Source of the DNA: JALZAI01 sp038212215
GTDB lineage: Bacteria; Actinomycetota; Actinomycetes; Mycobacteriales; Jatrophihabitantaceae
Assembly: GCA_038212215.1 (NCBI GenBank)
Contig: JBBQUT010000013.1
Span: 1-64,000 of the forward strand
Direction: 5' to 3'
DNA length: 64,000 nucleotides
The notes beneath the pieces are model-generated. The model saw only the letters and a list, made by a program, of their open reading frames with translations. It did no database searches and was not told the origin of the DNA. Below, one piece after another: positions 19,554 through 27,689 of the stretch. Positions within the stretch are counted from its first letter, which is position 1. Each line of letters starts with the position of its first letter. Both the position numbers and the translations under genes were made by a program.

Positions 19554-21176
19554 ATGGACGCCATCACCCATCCACCGGTGCCGGTCAACGAGCCGATCCG
19601 GTCCTACGCTCCAGGCAGCGCCGAACGTCGCAGCCTGGCTGCCGCGCTCGAGGAGATGGCTTCGCGCACCGCCGAGCTGACCATGACAATCGGCGGTGTG
19701 CAGCGCATGGCCGGTGGAGAGCGCATTCGGGTCGTCGCCCCCCACCAGCACAAGTTGCTGCTCGGCGAGAGCGCGCAAGCGAGCGCTGCCGATGTCGACT
19801 CGGCCGTGCAAGCCGCCCTTACGGCAGCGCCGGCCTGGCGCGAACTGCCTTTCGACGAGCGCGCGGCGGTATTCCTGCGTGCCGCCGATCTGTTGTCGAC
19901 GACTTGGCGCGACCGCATCAATGCCGCGACCATGCTCGGCCAGTCCAAGACCGTTCAACAGGCCGAGATCGACGCTGCCTGCGAGCTCGCCGATTTTCTG
20001 CGCTACAACGTGCACTATGGGCGCGCCATCCTTGAGCAACAGCCGGTGAGCTCGCCCGGCGTGTGGAACCGGATGGAGTACCGCCCGCTCGAAGGATTCG
20101 TCCTCGCCATCACCCCGTTCAACTTCACCGCCATCGCTGGAAACCTGCCGTCGGCTCCCGCCATGCTCGGCAATGTCGTCGTCTGGAAGCCATCGCCGAC
20201 CCAGCAGTTGGCGGCGCATCACACGATGCGGCTGTTCGAGGCCGCCGGGCTCCCGCCGGGCGTCATCAACCTGGTGACCGGAGACGGTGCCGCCGTCAGT
20301 GACGGCGCGCTGCATCATCGCGCGTTGGCCGGAATTCACTTCACCGGCTCGACCGCGACATTCCAGCATCTGTGGCAGAGCGTCGCCAGCGACATCGCGT
20401 CGTTCGCCACCTACCCGCGCCTGGTCGGCGAGACTGGTGGCAAGGACTTCGTAGTGGCACACCCGTCGGCCGATCCGGCCGCGCTGGTGACCGGCCTGGT
20501 GCGCGGCGCGTTCGAGTATCAGGGTCAGAAATGCTCGGCCGCGTCGCGGGCGTACCTGCCCAGGTCGCTGTGGAACGCCGGTGTGCGCGACGAACTGGCC
20601 GCCGTCACCGAATCGCTTACTTTCGGCGACGTCTCCGACTTCAGCAACTTCGGTGGTGCCGTTATCGACGAGCGTGCCTACCGCCGCTTGTCGGGGGCGA
20701 TAGAACGAGCCTCCGGGACGGCGTCCGTCCTCGCCGGTGGCACGTGCGAGGACAGCATCGGCTACTTTGTCCGACCCACCGTCGTGCAGTCCGACGACCC
20801 GACCGACGAGCTGTTTCGCCGCGAATACTTCGGGCCGCTGCTCGCGGTGTACGTCTATGACGACGCGGACTGGCGCGCCACCCTCGACCAACTGGAATCG
20901 GCGTCGCCCTATGCGCTCACCGGGGCGGTCTTCGCCACCGAGCGAGCGGCCATCAACGAGGCCGCCCAGGTATTGCGCTTCGCCGCCGGGAACTTCTACA
21001 TCAACGACAAGCCGACCGGGGCCGTCGTCGGCCAGCAGCCGTTCGGGGGCGCGCGCGCGTCCGGTACGAACGACAAAGCGGGATCGCTGTGGAATCTGAT
21101 GCGCTGGGTATCCCCTCGCGCGATCAAGGAGACCTTCGCGGCACCAACCGGACACCGCTACCCACACATGGACTGA
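19554..21176 (+). CDS. pruA: L-glutamate gamma-semialdehyde dehydrogenase (P5C dehydrogenase)
   Basis: This 540-aa aldehyde dehydrogenase catalyses NAD-dependent oxidation of glutamate semialdehyde to glutamate, the second step of proline catabolism. Family signs are GETGGKDF with catalytic Glu, GQKCSAASRAY with nucleophile Cys at about 327, and the N-terminal start DAITHPPVPVNEPIRSYAPGSAER typical of stand-alone P5CDH. ATG 19554 fits the family better than GTG 19503. The expected partner, a monofunctional proline dehydrogenase, is not adjacent. The gene converges on the FtsK-type ATPase with 20 bp between. Confidence 0.95.
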   Translation: MDAITHPPVPVNEPIRSYAPGSAERRSLAAALEEMASRTAELTMTIGGVQRMAGGERIRVVAPHQHKLLLGESAQASAADVDSAVQAALTAAPAWRELPFDERAAVFLRAADLLSTTWRDRINAATMLGQSKTVQQAEIDAACELADFLRYNVHYGRAILEQQPVSSPGVWNRMEYRPLEGFVLAITPFNFTAIAGNLPSAPAMLGNVVVWKPSPTQQLAAHHTMRLFEAAGLPPGVINLVTGDGAAVSDGALHHRALAGIHFTGSTATFQHLWQSVASDIASFATYPRLVGETGGKDFVVAHPSADPAALVTGLVRGAFEYQGQKCSAASRAYLPRSLWNAGVRDELAAVTESLTFGDVSDFSNFGGAVIDERAYRRLSGAIERASGTASVLAGGTCEDSIGYFVRPTVVQSDDPTDELFRREYFGPLLAVYVYDDADWRATLDQLESASPYALTGAVFATERAAINEAAQVLRFAAGNFYINDKPTGAVVGQQPFGGARASGTNDKAGSLWNLMRWVSPRAIKETFAAPTGHRYPHMD

Positions 21177-21196
21177 GCGGGGACGCAGGGGCGCGG

Positions 21197-24100
21197 TCAC
21201 GGCAGCGCTACCTGGATCGGTACCGGCCCGCGGTCATTCGCAGCCAGGCCGTCGCGGATCGGCGCGATCTTCCACGCAGGGTCAGGCACTAGCACCCCGC
21301 GGCCCGGAGGATCCGGTTGCCGCGTGCGCGGCACTCGGATCCCGAGCAGCTCGCCATCGACCGGCCCCGGCTGCAGAAGCAGTCCGCACCGCACCCGGCG
21401 AAGCTCGGTCGCGATCCCGCGAAAGGTGACCGCGAGGTCGGCGCTGCGGGCGGCGGCGACCACAGCAAGCGCGGCACGCTCACTTCGGGCGCAGTCGGCG
21501 AGCCAATCTCCTAGTGCGGTGTCGTTGAACGCCTCGCTGTCGTCGACGACGAGCAGCACTCGCTGATCGCTGCGAAGTGGTTTCGGGACCGCGTCGCCGG
21601 GACCGAGTATGTCGATTCCGCAGACGGACGCTGTCGTCCGCAGCGGTGACCGGGCGGGCGCGGCGAGACTGAGCGCCACACCGGCCCGTTCAGCCTGAAC
21701 CACGATCGACTGCAGCAGGCGGCTCTTGCCCGACTGCGGCGGTCCGGCGACCAGCAGCCGAGCTGCCCCGGCGAACAGGTCGAGCTCGATCGGCTCGGCG
21801 TTCGTACCGCCGACGCCCAGGATCCAACGATCGCGCGCCGGAGTGAGGTCGGTCAAGCGAATCCGCGCCGGCAGCGGGCGCACGCGCACCGGCGCACCGC
21901 GCGGAGCATCGTCCCAGCGCTGGGAGCAACGTTGCAGCGCTTCGTCGAATTCGCCCGCCGACGCGCCCGCGATCGCGAGTTGCAGTTCGGCGCCGTCAGG
22001 CACACGGTGCCCACGACCGGGCGCCGCCGAGCCATATGCAGCCGAACGGTGCGTGGCCGAACTGTGCGCCGCCGAATGGGGCACACCGGCGACCAGCAGA
22101 TCGGCGGCGTCTGCGAAGGGCAGCACGACTCGGGTACCGAAGTGGCCGGCGATCCGAGGTGCGAGCGTCGCACGTCCACCGGCGACGACCACAGTGAACC
22201 CGTGCGGCGGACCGTCGCGCAGCAGCGTGAGTAGGCGCTCGAGCGGCCGGCCGTTGTCATACTCCGTCGCGGCGTCGGCAAAGGCCTCCCAGCCGTCGAG
22301 TAGCAACACTCGAACCGGTCCGACCGGTTTCGGGCCGCTATCGCCGGCGAGGTCGCCGAGCTGCCGCAACAGCACGTCCACGACGCTCATGTGCTCGACG
22401 GCGCTGACTACAGCACCGGTGTGCGGCAGTCGGGCGAGAGCCGTCAGCGCGCCACCGCCGTCGATGCCGTACAGCTCCAGATCGGTGGGGGCAAAGCTGG
22501 TCGCCGCGGCTAGTGCCAGCGACAGCAATCCCGAGGTGCGACCTGAACGCGGACCACCTGCGAGCAGTAGCGAGCCTCCGGCGGCGAGATCGAGAGCGAG
22601 CGGGCTCTGTCGTTGCTCGTCGGGCAGATCGAGCAGGCCGATGCACACGCTCCCTGTTGGCGCCACGGCACTGCCGCGCGCGTCGGCAGTGCTGAGCACC
22701 GCCGGCAACGGCGCGAGCCACGGACGATGAACCGGTGGGTACCCGCCTTTCTCGGCCGCCTGGACGGCTGCGTCCACGAGCAGGCAGAGCTCGCTCGCGC
22801 CGTCGACCGGCAGCTCGTCGGGCGGCAGTGACCGCCACGGCCCCAGCGGCGTGATTGTGACCGAGCCCTTCGGCGGCAGCACGGGAGCGGCGCGCCCCGA
22901 CACGCGTGCCACCTGCATCTCGATCGTCGTGTCACCGCGTCGGACCAGTGCGCGTCCCGGCACCCGCCGCTCGAGGTGCGCTGCATCCGGGCTGTCAATC
23001 ACGTCGGTTGAATCCGCGGTGTCGGTCATCCGCAGCGCGATACGCAACGCCGTGTTGGCGCGAATGTCCTGGGACACCACGCCGGCTGGACGTTGCGTCG
23101 CGAGTACGAGGTGCACCCCCAACGACCGGCCCCGTTGCGCAATGCCGACGAGACCGTCGACGAATTCGGGCAGTTCGGTCGCCAGGGCCGCGAACTCGTC
23201 GATCACGAGGACGAGGCGGGTCAGACCGGGTTTGGGCCCGGTGGCGCGGTAGGCCGCCAGATCGGCAGCTCCCGCGGCAGCGAAAAGTCGCTCGCGCCGG
23301 CGCAGTTCGGCCTCCAGCGACCGCAGAGCGCGCCGGGTGAGGAATTCGTCGAGGTCAGTGACCAACCCCGCAGCGTGCGGCAGCCGGGCACACTCGGCGA
23401 ATGCAGAGCCGCCCTTGTAGTCGACGAGCACGAAACTTGTCTCGTCGGGCGGATGCGCCACCGCCAGGCCGACGACGAGGGTCCGCAGCAGTTCGGACTT
23501 GCCGGCACCGGTCGTCCCTGCGACCAGCGCGTGCGGACCGTCGCGCTCGAGGTCGATGAGCACTGGCCCGTCGGCGCCGACCCCCAGCACGACGTCCGGC
23601 TGACCGTTGCTGCGTTTCCAGGCAGCCAGCACGGCATCAGCGTCTGGACGCGTGCGACCCAGAAGTGCGACCAGGCGGCATTGCTCGGGCGGCGCCGTGG
23701 CGCCGTAGTTCGAGGCATCGGTCAGCGGCGCCAGCGAGCGGGTCAGCCCGTCGGTCCATCGCGCGCCGACCTGGTCAGCGATCGCGGCCCGCGTGCTGCG
23801 TGCGTCCCGCAGAACGACACGCGCGCCGGTGTCGCCATCCAGCACCGCCACCGCTTGGCAGCCAGCGGGAAGCAGCGTCTCGCGGTCGTCGAGACACACC
23901 GCCGTGATGCCGGCTGCCGGACCGTCCGCGAGCAGATCCGCCAGCGTCCGCAACTCGCCGAGATTGCGCGCCCGGTCGACGACCAGCACCAGCCAGCCGG
24001 CCGAAGCCGGGCGGGCATCGGTGCGCGACGCGACGATGTCCGCGAGATCGGCGCACAGCCGTGCGCGTTCCTCGGCGTTGGTCGCGACGCGGCTGCGCAA

Positions 24101-25306
24101 ATGCGGCAACCAGCGCAACCACGCCCAGTGCTGCTGCACATCGTCGGACAGCAGCGCGGCGATCTCGACGTCCTTCGGCGATGCTTGGGTGGCGATTTGC
24201 CCGACCAGCCATCGAGCCATCCCCAGCACCACCGGTCGCGGGCCGGCGATGCCCAGCGGACCGGCTTGCAGATCGGTCGTTAGCGGAACCGCGTGCACGT
24301 CGCCGGCAGGTGCTTGCACCGCACCGGCCATGACGCAGAGTTCAGACGGCAGCGCAGCGAGGCCGATTCGCACCCGCAGCAGATCGGCGTCGGTGCGTCC
24401 GCGTTCCCAGATCTGCTCAAGTGGGGTACGGGCGATGGCGGCGACGGTCGCCGGATCTGGCTGCGCAGCACGTCGCCGAACGGACTCCTCGGCGAGCCCG
24501 GCCGAGATGTGCGCCCGGGCCAGCGTCAGCTCACCGTCGTAGGTTCGCCTCGAGCTGCGTCGCTCGCGGCGCCGGTGCACCCGGTCACCACCCGCGCTGG
24601 CGAGGAGCGCCAGGGGAGACAACAGCGCGAACGCCAGGAACTGCGCAGAACCGAGGGCAACCGCGAGACCGACGCCGGCGGCTGCCGGCAACAGCGCCCC
24701 AAGCCACTGCCCAGATCGGCGAATGTCGCTGGCCGGCAGGGCGGGAAGCGCGATCGAGGCCAGCGGGTGGCCGGGGCCCGATCGGGGCCGGCGGTTGACT
24801 AGCAGCCGCCCAGGTGCCCCGGCGCGCACGGCGGCGGCGTTGCCGTGCGGCTCGGCGAGCGCCAAAAAAGTGTTCGCGATTCGCAACACCTGTCCAGGTC
24901 GAAGCGACGCGCCGGATGGGGCTGCCCGGACTCCGTCGACGGAGGTGCCGTTGGTCGAGCCGAGGTCGTGCACGACCGCCCCGGAACCGGTCAGATCCAA
25001 CGCCGCATGAAGGCGCGAAACGCGCGGATCGGTGAGCACGAGCTCGCACGTGCGATCGCGTCCCAGGGTGCAGGTGCCGCGTCCGACCACGACAGACGCC
25101 CCGGCGTCGGCGCCGCCGATGACCTGCAGACGAACTCCTGCGCCGGCCGGACTACGCACCGACCGGCCGAGGATCGTGCCGACCAGCGGGGGATCGGCGC
25201 ACCCCAGCACCAGAGCCAGCGCCGGCCCGCTCACGCGGTCATCGGCGCGCACGGCCATGTCACGTTCCACGCCGTCGACATCGGTGATCGTCAGATCGAT
25301 TCGCAC
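21197..25306 (-). CDS. FHA-FtsK/SpoIIIE ATPase of a type VII secretion-like system
   Basis: From GTG 25306 this is a 1369-aa protein. An FHA domain lies at about 60-152 (LGRDR, SRLHAALD, GSTNGT). Two TM helices follow at about 202-219 and 222-238. Then come three FtsK/SpoIIIE modules. Module 1 has Walker A GTTGAGKS (Lys603) and Walker B LVLVIDEFAAL (703-704). Module 2 has GGPRSGRTS with Arg for the P-loop Lys (923) and LLLDGWEAF. Module 3 has GPPQSGKS (about 1194) and LLVVDDSEAF. FHA-TM-(FtsK)3 is the EssC order. Actinobacterial EccC usually lacks FHA. An Ala/Ser/His insertion follows module 2 (about 1077-1098). The longer start at 25459 would read through the palindromic intergenic region and is rejected. 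Confidence 0.9.
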   Translation of the reverse strand: MRIDLTITDVDGVERDMAVRADDRVSGPALALVLGCADPPLVGTILGRSVRSPAGAGVRLQVIGGADAGASVVVGRGTCTLGRDRTCELVLTDPRVSRLHAALDLTGSGAVVHDLGSTNGTSVDGVRAAPSGASLRPGQVLRIANTFLALAEPHGNAAAVRAGAPGRLLVNRRPRSGPGHPLASIALPALPASDIRRSGQWLGALLPAAAGVGLAVALGSAQFLAFALLSPLALLASAGGDRVHRRRERRSSRRTYDGELTLARAHISAGLAEESVRRRAAQPDPATVAAIARTPLEQIWERGRTDADLLRVRIGLAALPSELCVMAGAVQAPAGDVHAVPLTTDLQAGPLGIAGPRPVVLGMARWLVGQIATQASPKDVEIAALLSDDVQQHWAWLRWLPHLRSRVATNAEERARLCADLADIVASRTDARPASAGWLVLVVDRARNLGELRTLADLLADGPAAGITAVCLDDRETLLPAGCQAVAVLDGDTGARVVLRDARSTRAAIADQVGARWTDGLTRSLAPLTDASNYGATAPPEQCRLVALLGRTRPDADAVLAAWKRSNGQPDVVLGVGADGPVLIDLERDGPHALVAGTTGAGKSELLRTLVVGLAVAHPPDETSFVLVDYKGGSAFAECARLPHAAGLVTDLDEFLTRRALRSLEAELRRRERLFAAAGAADLAAYRATGPKPGLTRLVLVIDEFAALATELPEFVDGLVGIAQRGRSLGVHLVLATQRPAGVVSQDIRANTALRIALRMTDTADSTDVIDSPDAAHLERRVPGRALVRRGDTTIEMQVARVSGRAAPVLPPKGSVTITPLGPWRSLPPDELPVDGASELCLLVDAAVQAAEKGGYPPVHRPWLAPLPAVLSTADARGSAVAPTGSVCIGLLDLPDEQRQSPLALDLAAGGSLLLAGGPRSGRTSGLLSLALAAATSFAPTDLELYGIDGGGALTALARLPHTGAVVSAVEHMSVVDVLLRQLGDLAGDSGPKPVGPVRVLLLDGWEAFADAATEYDNGRPLERLLTLLRDGPPHGFTVVVAGGRATLAPRIAGHFGTRVVLPFADAADLLVAGVPHSAAHSSATHRSAAYGSAAPGRGHRVPDGAELQLAIAGASAGEFDEALQRCSQRWDDAPRGAPVRVRPLPARIRLTDLTPARDRWILGVGGTNAEPIELDLFAGAARLLVAGPPQSGKSRLLQSIVVQAERAGVALSLAAPARSPLRTTASVCGIDILGPGDAVPKPLRSDQRVLLVVDDSEAFNDTALGDWLADCARSERAALAVVAAARSADLAVTFRGIATELRRVRCGLLLQPGPVDGELLGIRVPRTRQPDPPGRGVLVPDPAWKIAPIRDGLAANDRGPVPIQVALP

Positions 25307-25358
25307 GAACCGCAGTGTGCGTTGCGGAGCTGACAATTCAGCGCATCGACCAGCGTGC

Positions 25359-25396
25359 CTGTGGACAACGCGATCGGGACACCGAGTTGTCCACAG
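25359..25396. promoter_or_regulatory. Inverted pair of DnaA-box-like 9-mers
   Basis: CTGTGGACAAC (25359-25369) and GTTGTCCACAG (25386-25396) form a perfect 11-bp inverted repeat with a 16-bp spacer. Each arm contains TTGTCCACA or its complement, the DnaA box known from Streptomyces and mycobacterial origins. They lie between the divergent FtsK-type ATPase and WXG100 genes. There is no dnaA, dnaN or AT-rich unwinding region here, so a transcriptional site or DnaA titration site is likelier than an origin. Confidence 0.75.
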
Positions 25397-25431
25397 CCGG
25401 ACCGCAGTCGTGACGCCAGGTCGCAGCAGGC

Positions 25432-25470
25432 GCCTAGCGTGAGGGTCGCTGCGAGGCATGTTCGCTAGGC
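25432..25470. promoter_or_regulatory. Second inverted repeat upstream of the WXG100 gene
   Basis: GCCTAGCG (25432-25439) and CGCTAGGC (25463-25470) are perfect complements separated by 23 bp, 33 bp before the WXG100 start codon. This could be an operator. Spacing is long for a simple hairpin, and no regulator gene is adjacent. Confidence 0.5.
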
Positions 25471-25502
25471 AACACGCTGCAGTCGAAGAAGGAGGCTGAT
25501 CT

Positions 25503-25793
25503 ATGTCTGGGTTGCGGGTGACGCCGAGCCAACTCGCCGGTTTGAGCGGTGCGGTCGCGCGGGTGTCAGGTGACGTGCGCGGATCACATCATGTCCTGCG
25601 CGGGCAGCTTTCCCCGTTGTTCGGTGCGGACTGGTCGGGTACTGCGTCCGCCCAGTTCACCGCGCTATACGAGCAATTCGACATGCATGCGCGCGGGATG
25701 TCGGACGCCCTCGACGGTATCGGGCAGTTGCTCGCGCGCGCGGGCTCCGCCTACGCCGACGTCGAGCAGCAGATCGCGGCGTCGTTTCGCTGA
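25503..25793 (+). CDS. WXG100-family (ESAT-6-like) protein
   Basis: This 96-aa protein shows the WXG100 hallmarks: a helix-turn-helix hairpin, Trp-Ser-Gly at residues 44-46 in GADWSGTASAQF, and a C-terminal YxxxE signal (YADVE, 84-88). These features mark type VII substrates that dimerise and are recognised by the EccC/EssC ATPase. A strong SD, AAGGAGG, sits at 25489-25495. Only one WXG100 gene is present, so it may homodimerise like Firmicute EsxA. It is divergent from the FHA-FtsK ATPase and is followed 37 bp later by a SUFU-domain gene. Confidence 0.93.
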   Translation: MSGLRVTPSQLAGLSGAVARVSGDVRGSHHVLRGQLSPLFGADWSGTASAQFTALYEQFDMHARGMSDALDGIGQLLARAGSAYADVEQQIAASFR

Positions 25794-25830
25794 GAACGCA
25801 GCGCTCGGATCGAGGTCGTAGGTTGGCGGG

Positions 25831-26409
25831 GTGGGCGTGTCCGGAGGGCTGGCGGGCGTGGACGCCGCGTTGTGCCGCCACTTCGGGCAGCAGCCGCAGC
25901 GGGCGTCCATCTCCTTTGTCGGGGTTGCCCCGATCGAGGTCCTGCGTTTCGAGCCGATCCCCGGCGAGCGCGCCTACCTGACCTTGGGCATGTCCCGGCA
26001 GCCGATGAGCGATCCGGCGAACTCGGTGCTTGACGAAACGGGCCCGCGGGCCGAGCTGATGCTGCACATCCGTGATGCGATCGACGAGCATGCCGACGTC
26101 TGGCGACAATTCGCGGTCCTCGCCGCAGCGCCTGTCGTCGAGGGAGTCGTCTACGCCGCCGGGGTCACGGTGGACCTGGGCCGAGCGCTGGTTGCCGCGT
26201 CGCGGTGCACCGGTGGTGTAGTCGTTGCGTCTGCGCTCACGGCCATCACGACGCGCGCGGGCGAGGTGAGCGTCCTGCAGGTGCTTCCTGCAACGCCGAG
26301 CGAGCTCGCCTGGGCCCGCGTCCGCGGGAGCAACGAATTGCTCGCGCGCTGGGCCGAACGGGAGGTGGATCTGCTGGATCTGACCCGTCCGCAGGTGGAT
26401 TTGTCCTGA
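25831..26409 (+). CDS. Suppressor-of-fused (SUFU) domain protein
   Basis: This 192-aa protein matches the bacterial SUFU-domain pattern. It has LTLGMSRQPMSDP, RAELMLHIRD, VWRQFAVLAAAPVVEG and the C-terminal SEVSVLQV-type segment ending NELLARWAEREVDLLDLTRPQVDL. Family knowledge: SUFU domains are a common immunity superfamily in polymorphic toxin systems, including type VII-exported toxins, but many stand-alone copies have unknown roles. No toxin gene lies next to it. Position right after the WXG100 gene suggests one transcript. Two GTG codons at 25831 and 25837 are possible starts. Confidence 0.8.
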   Translation: MGVSGGLAGVDAALCRHFGQQPQRASISFVGVAPIEVLRFEPIPGERAYLTLGMSRQPMSDPANSVLDETGPRAELMLHIRDAIDEHADVWRQFAVLAAAPVVEGVVYAAGVTVDLGRALVAASRCTGGVVVASALTAITTRAGEVSVLQVLPATPSELAWARVRGSNELLARWAEREVDLLDLTRPQVDLS

Positions 26410-26490
26410 TGGGTCGGCCACCTGGCCTGGCACCTCGGCGGCCGGACGGGCAGGATGCGCAGAAGGAAGAGGACGACGAAGGGAAGCAAC

Positions 26491-27000
26491 GTGCAGTTCG
26501 GCCGGTACTACGAGCAGTTCGAGGTCGGTGCGGTCTACAAGCATTGGCCGGGGAAAACCGTCACCGAGTACGACGACCACCTGTTCTGCCTACTGACGAT
26601 GAACCACCACCCGCTGCACCTGGACGCCAACTACGCCCAGCACTCGACCGACTTCAGGCAGAACGTCGTCGTCGGCAATTACATCTACTCGCTGTTGCTC
26701 GGGATGTCGGTGCCCGACGTGAGTGGGAAGGCGATTGCCAATCTGGAGATCGAATCGTTGCGACACGTGGCGCCCACATTCCACGGCGACACCATCTACG
26801 GCGAAACGACCGTGCTGGACAAGACGCCCTCGAAGTCGAAGACCGACCGCGGCGTCGTGTACGTCGAGACGATCGGCTTCAAGCAGGACGGCACTGTCGT
26901 GTGCATCTTTCGCCGCAAGGTCATGGTGCCGACGAAGGAGTACATCGATGCGCGTGGCGGCGAGCAGCCAGGGCGCCCCGAACCGGTCGCGCGCCGCTAG
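26491..27000 (+). CDS. MaoC-family hydratase/dehydratase
   Basis: This 169-aa single hot-dog protein has the motif TMNHHPLHLDANYA in place of the usual D-x-NPxH hydratase motif. His is retained, but Asn stands where the catalytic Asp is expected. This resembles the branch that includes mesaconyl-CoA/beta-methylmalyl-CoA hydratases (recalled similarity, uncertain). A second conserved block is PTFHGDTIYGETTVLD. GTG 26491 has GGGAAG just upstream and gives the family start MQFGRYYEQFEVG. Likely substrate is an acyl-CoA. It ends tail to tail with the Nudix gene, with the stops sharing CTAG. Confidence 0.85.
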   Translation: MQFGRYYEQFEVGAVYKHWPGKTVTEYDDHLFCLLTMNHHPLHLDANYAQHSTDFRQNVVVGNYIYSLLLGMSVPDVSGKAIANLEIESLRHVAPTFHGDTIYGETTVLDKTPSKSKTDRGVVYVETIGFKQDGTVVCIFRRKVMVPTKEYIDARGGEQPGRPEPVARR

Positions 27001-27410
27001 CTGGGCAGGCACCCCCACGCCGACAGCGTCTCGATCAGCTCAGCCACGACGGGCAGCGCCCGCAGTTCGGCGCCGGTGACCCAGCGTGCGTCGTCCGCGT
27101 CGTCGCCGGGTTGCAGCACGCCGCCGGTAATGACGCAGACGAAATCGTCGATGTCGTAGACCGTCCCCGCGTCTCCTGCGCGCTGGACCCGCCCCGCCAG
27201 GCGAAGCACCTGTACCCGGATCCCCGTTTCTTCGGCGACTTCGCGCACGCACGCGGCCGCGCTGCTCTCGCCGTGACGGCAACGGCCGCCCGGCACCGAC
27301 CACAGCCCCTCGCCCGGTGGTCGGCCGCGCTTGACCAGCAGCAGCCGCCCCGCGTCGTCGACCACGATGCCGCCGGCGCACAGCTGGCGCCGGATGGGCT
27401 CGTCGGTCAC
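26997..27410 (-). CDS. Nudix hydrolase
   Basis: This 137-aa protein has a complete Nudix box GRCRHGESSAAACVREVAEETGI (G-x5-E-x7-R-E-x2-E-E-x-G) at about residues 42-64. It binds Mg and cleaves a nucleoside diphosphate linked to another moiety. The specific substrate cannot be predicted. The length is that of a single-domain ADP-ribose or NTP pyrophosphohydrolase. Its stop overlaps the MaoC stop in the shared CTAG. Confidence 0.9.
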   Translation of the reverse strand: MTDEPIRRQLCAGGIVVDDAGRLLLVKRGRPPGEGLWSVPGGRCRHGESSAAACVREVAEETGIRVQVLRLAGRVQRAGDAGTVYDIDDFVCVITGGVLQPGDDADDARWVTGAELRALPVVAELIETLSAWGCLPS

Positions 27411-27523
27411 GGATCACAGCGTGACACGCCGGGCTGGTCCGGTGTTACTGGTGTGACGTACGGTAGAAATGTGACTGAGGTCGGCGGTTTCGCGGCGGCG
27501 TGGTCGAGAGGAGGCTGTCGATT

Positions 27524-27679
27524 GTGACCAAGAGTCTGTACAGCGCGGCCCTGATTGCCTTCATCGTCTTCTTCGTGGTGACCCAGCCGCAACACGCTGC
27601 GAACATCGTCCATGGCGGGTGGCGCACCCTGGTGAACGTCGCCCACGGGGTCGGCGACTTCCTCGGCAAGCTCGCCTGA
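27524..27679 (+). CDS. Small single-TM protein, 51 aa
   Basis: GTG 27524 is preceded by GAGAGGAGG (27507-27515), a strong SD at 8-nt spacing. The peptide begins VTKSLYSAALIAFIVFFVVTQP, a membrane helix of about 18 residues, followed by a basic/Gly-rich amphipathic tail ending VGDFLGKLA. It is below usual length cut-offs. It is followed 10 bp later by the PH-domain membrane protein, so the two probably form one transcript. Function unknown. Confidence 0.75.
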   Translation: MTKSLYSAALIAFIVFFVVTQPQHAANIVHGGWRTLVNVAHGVGDFLGKLA

Positions 27680-27689
27680 GCGAGGTCCC

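Noticed and set aside
19098..21200. 700-aa minus-strand open frame opposite pruA
   Set aside because: It is antisense to the well-supported pruA and its neighbour, with no recognisable domain.
25359..25396. Chromosomal origin of replication
   Set aside because: Only two boxes, no AT-rich unwinding region and no dnaA/dnaN neighbours.
25307..25459. Longer N-terminus for the FHA-FtsK ATPase
   Set aside because: It would encode a basic, uncharacteristic peptide over two palindromes. GTG 25306 begins at the conserved beta-strand region before the FHA domain.
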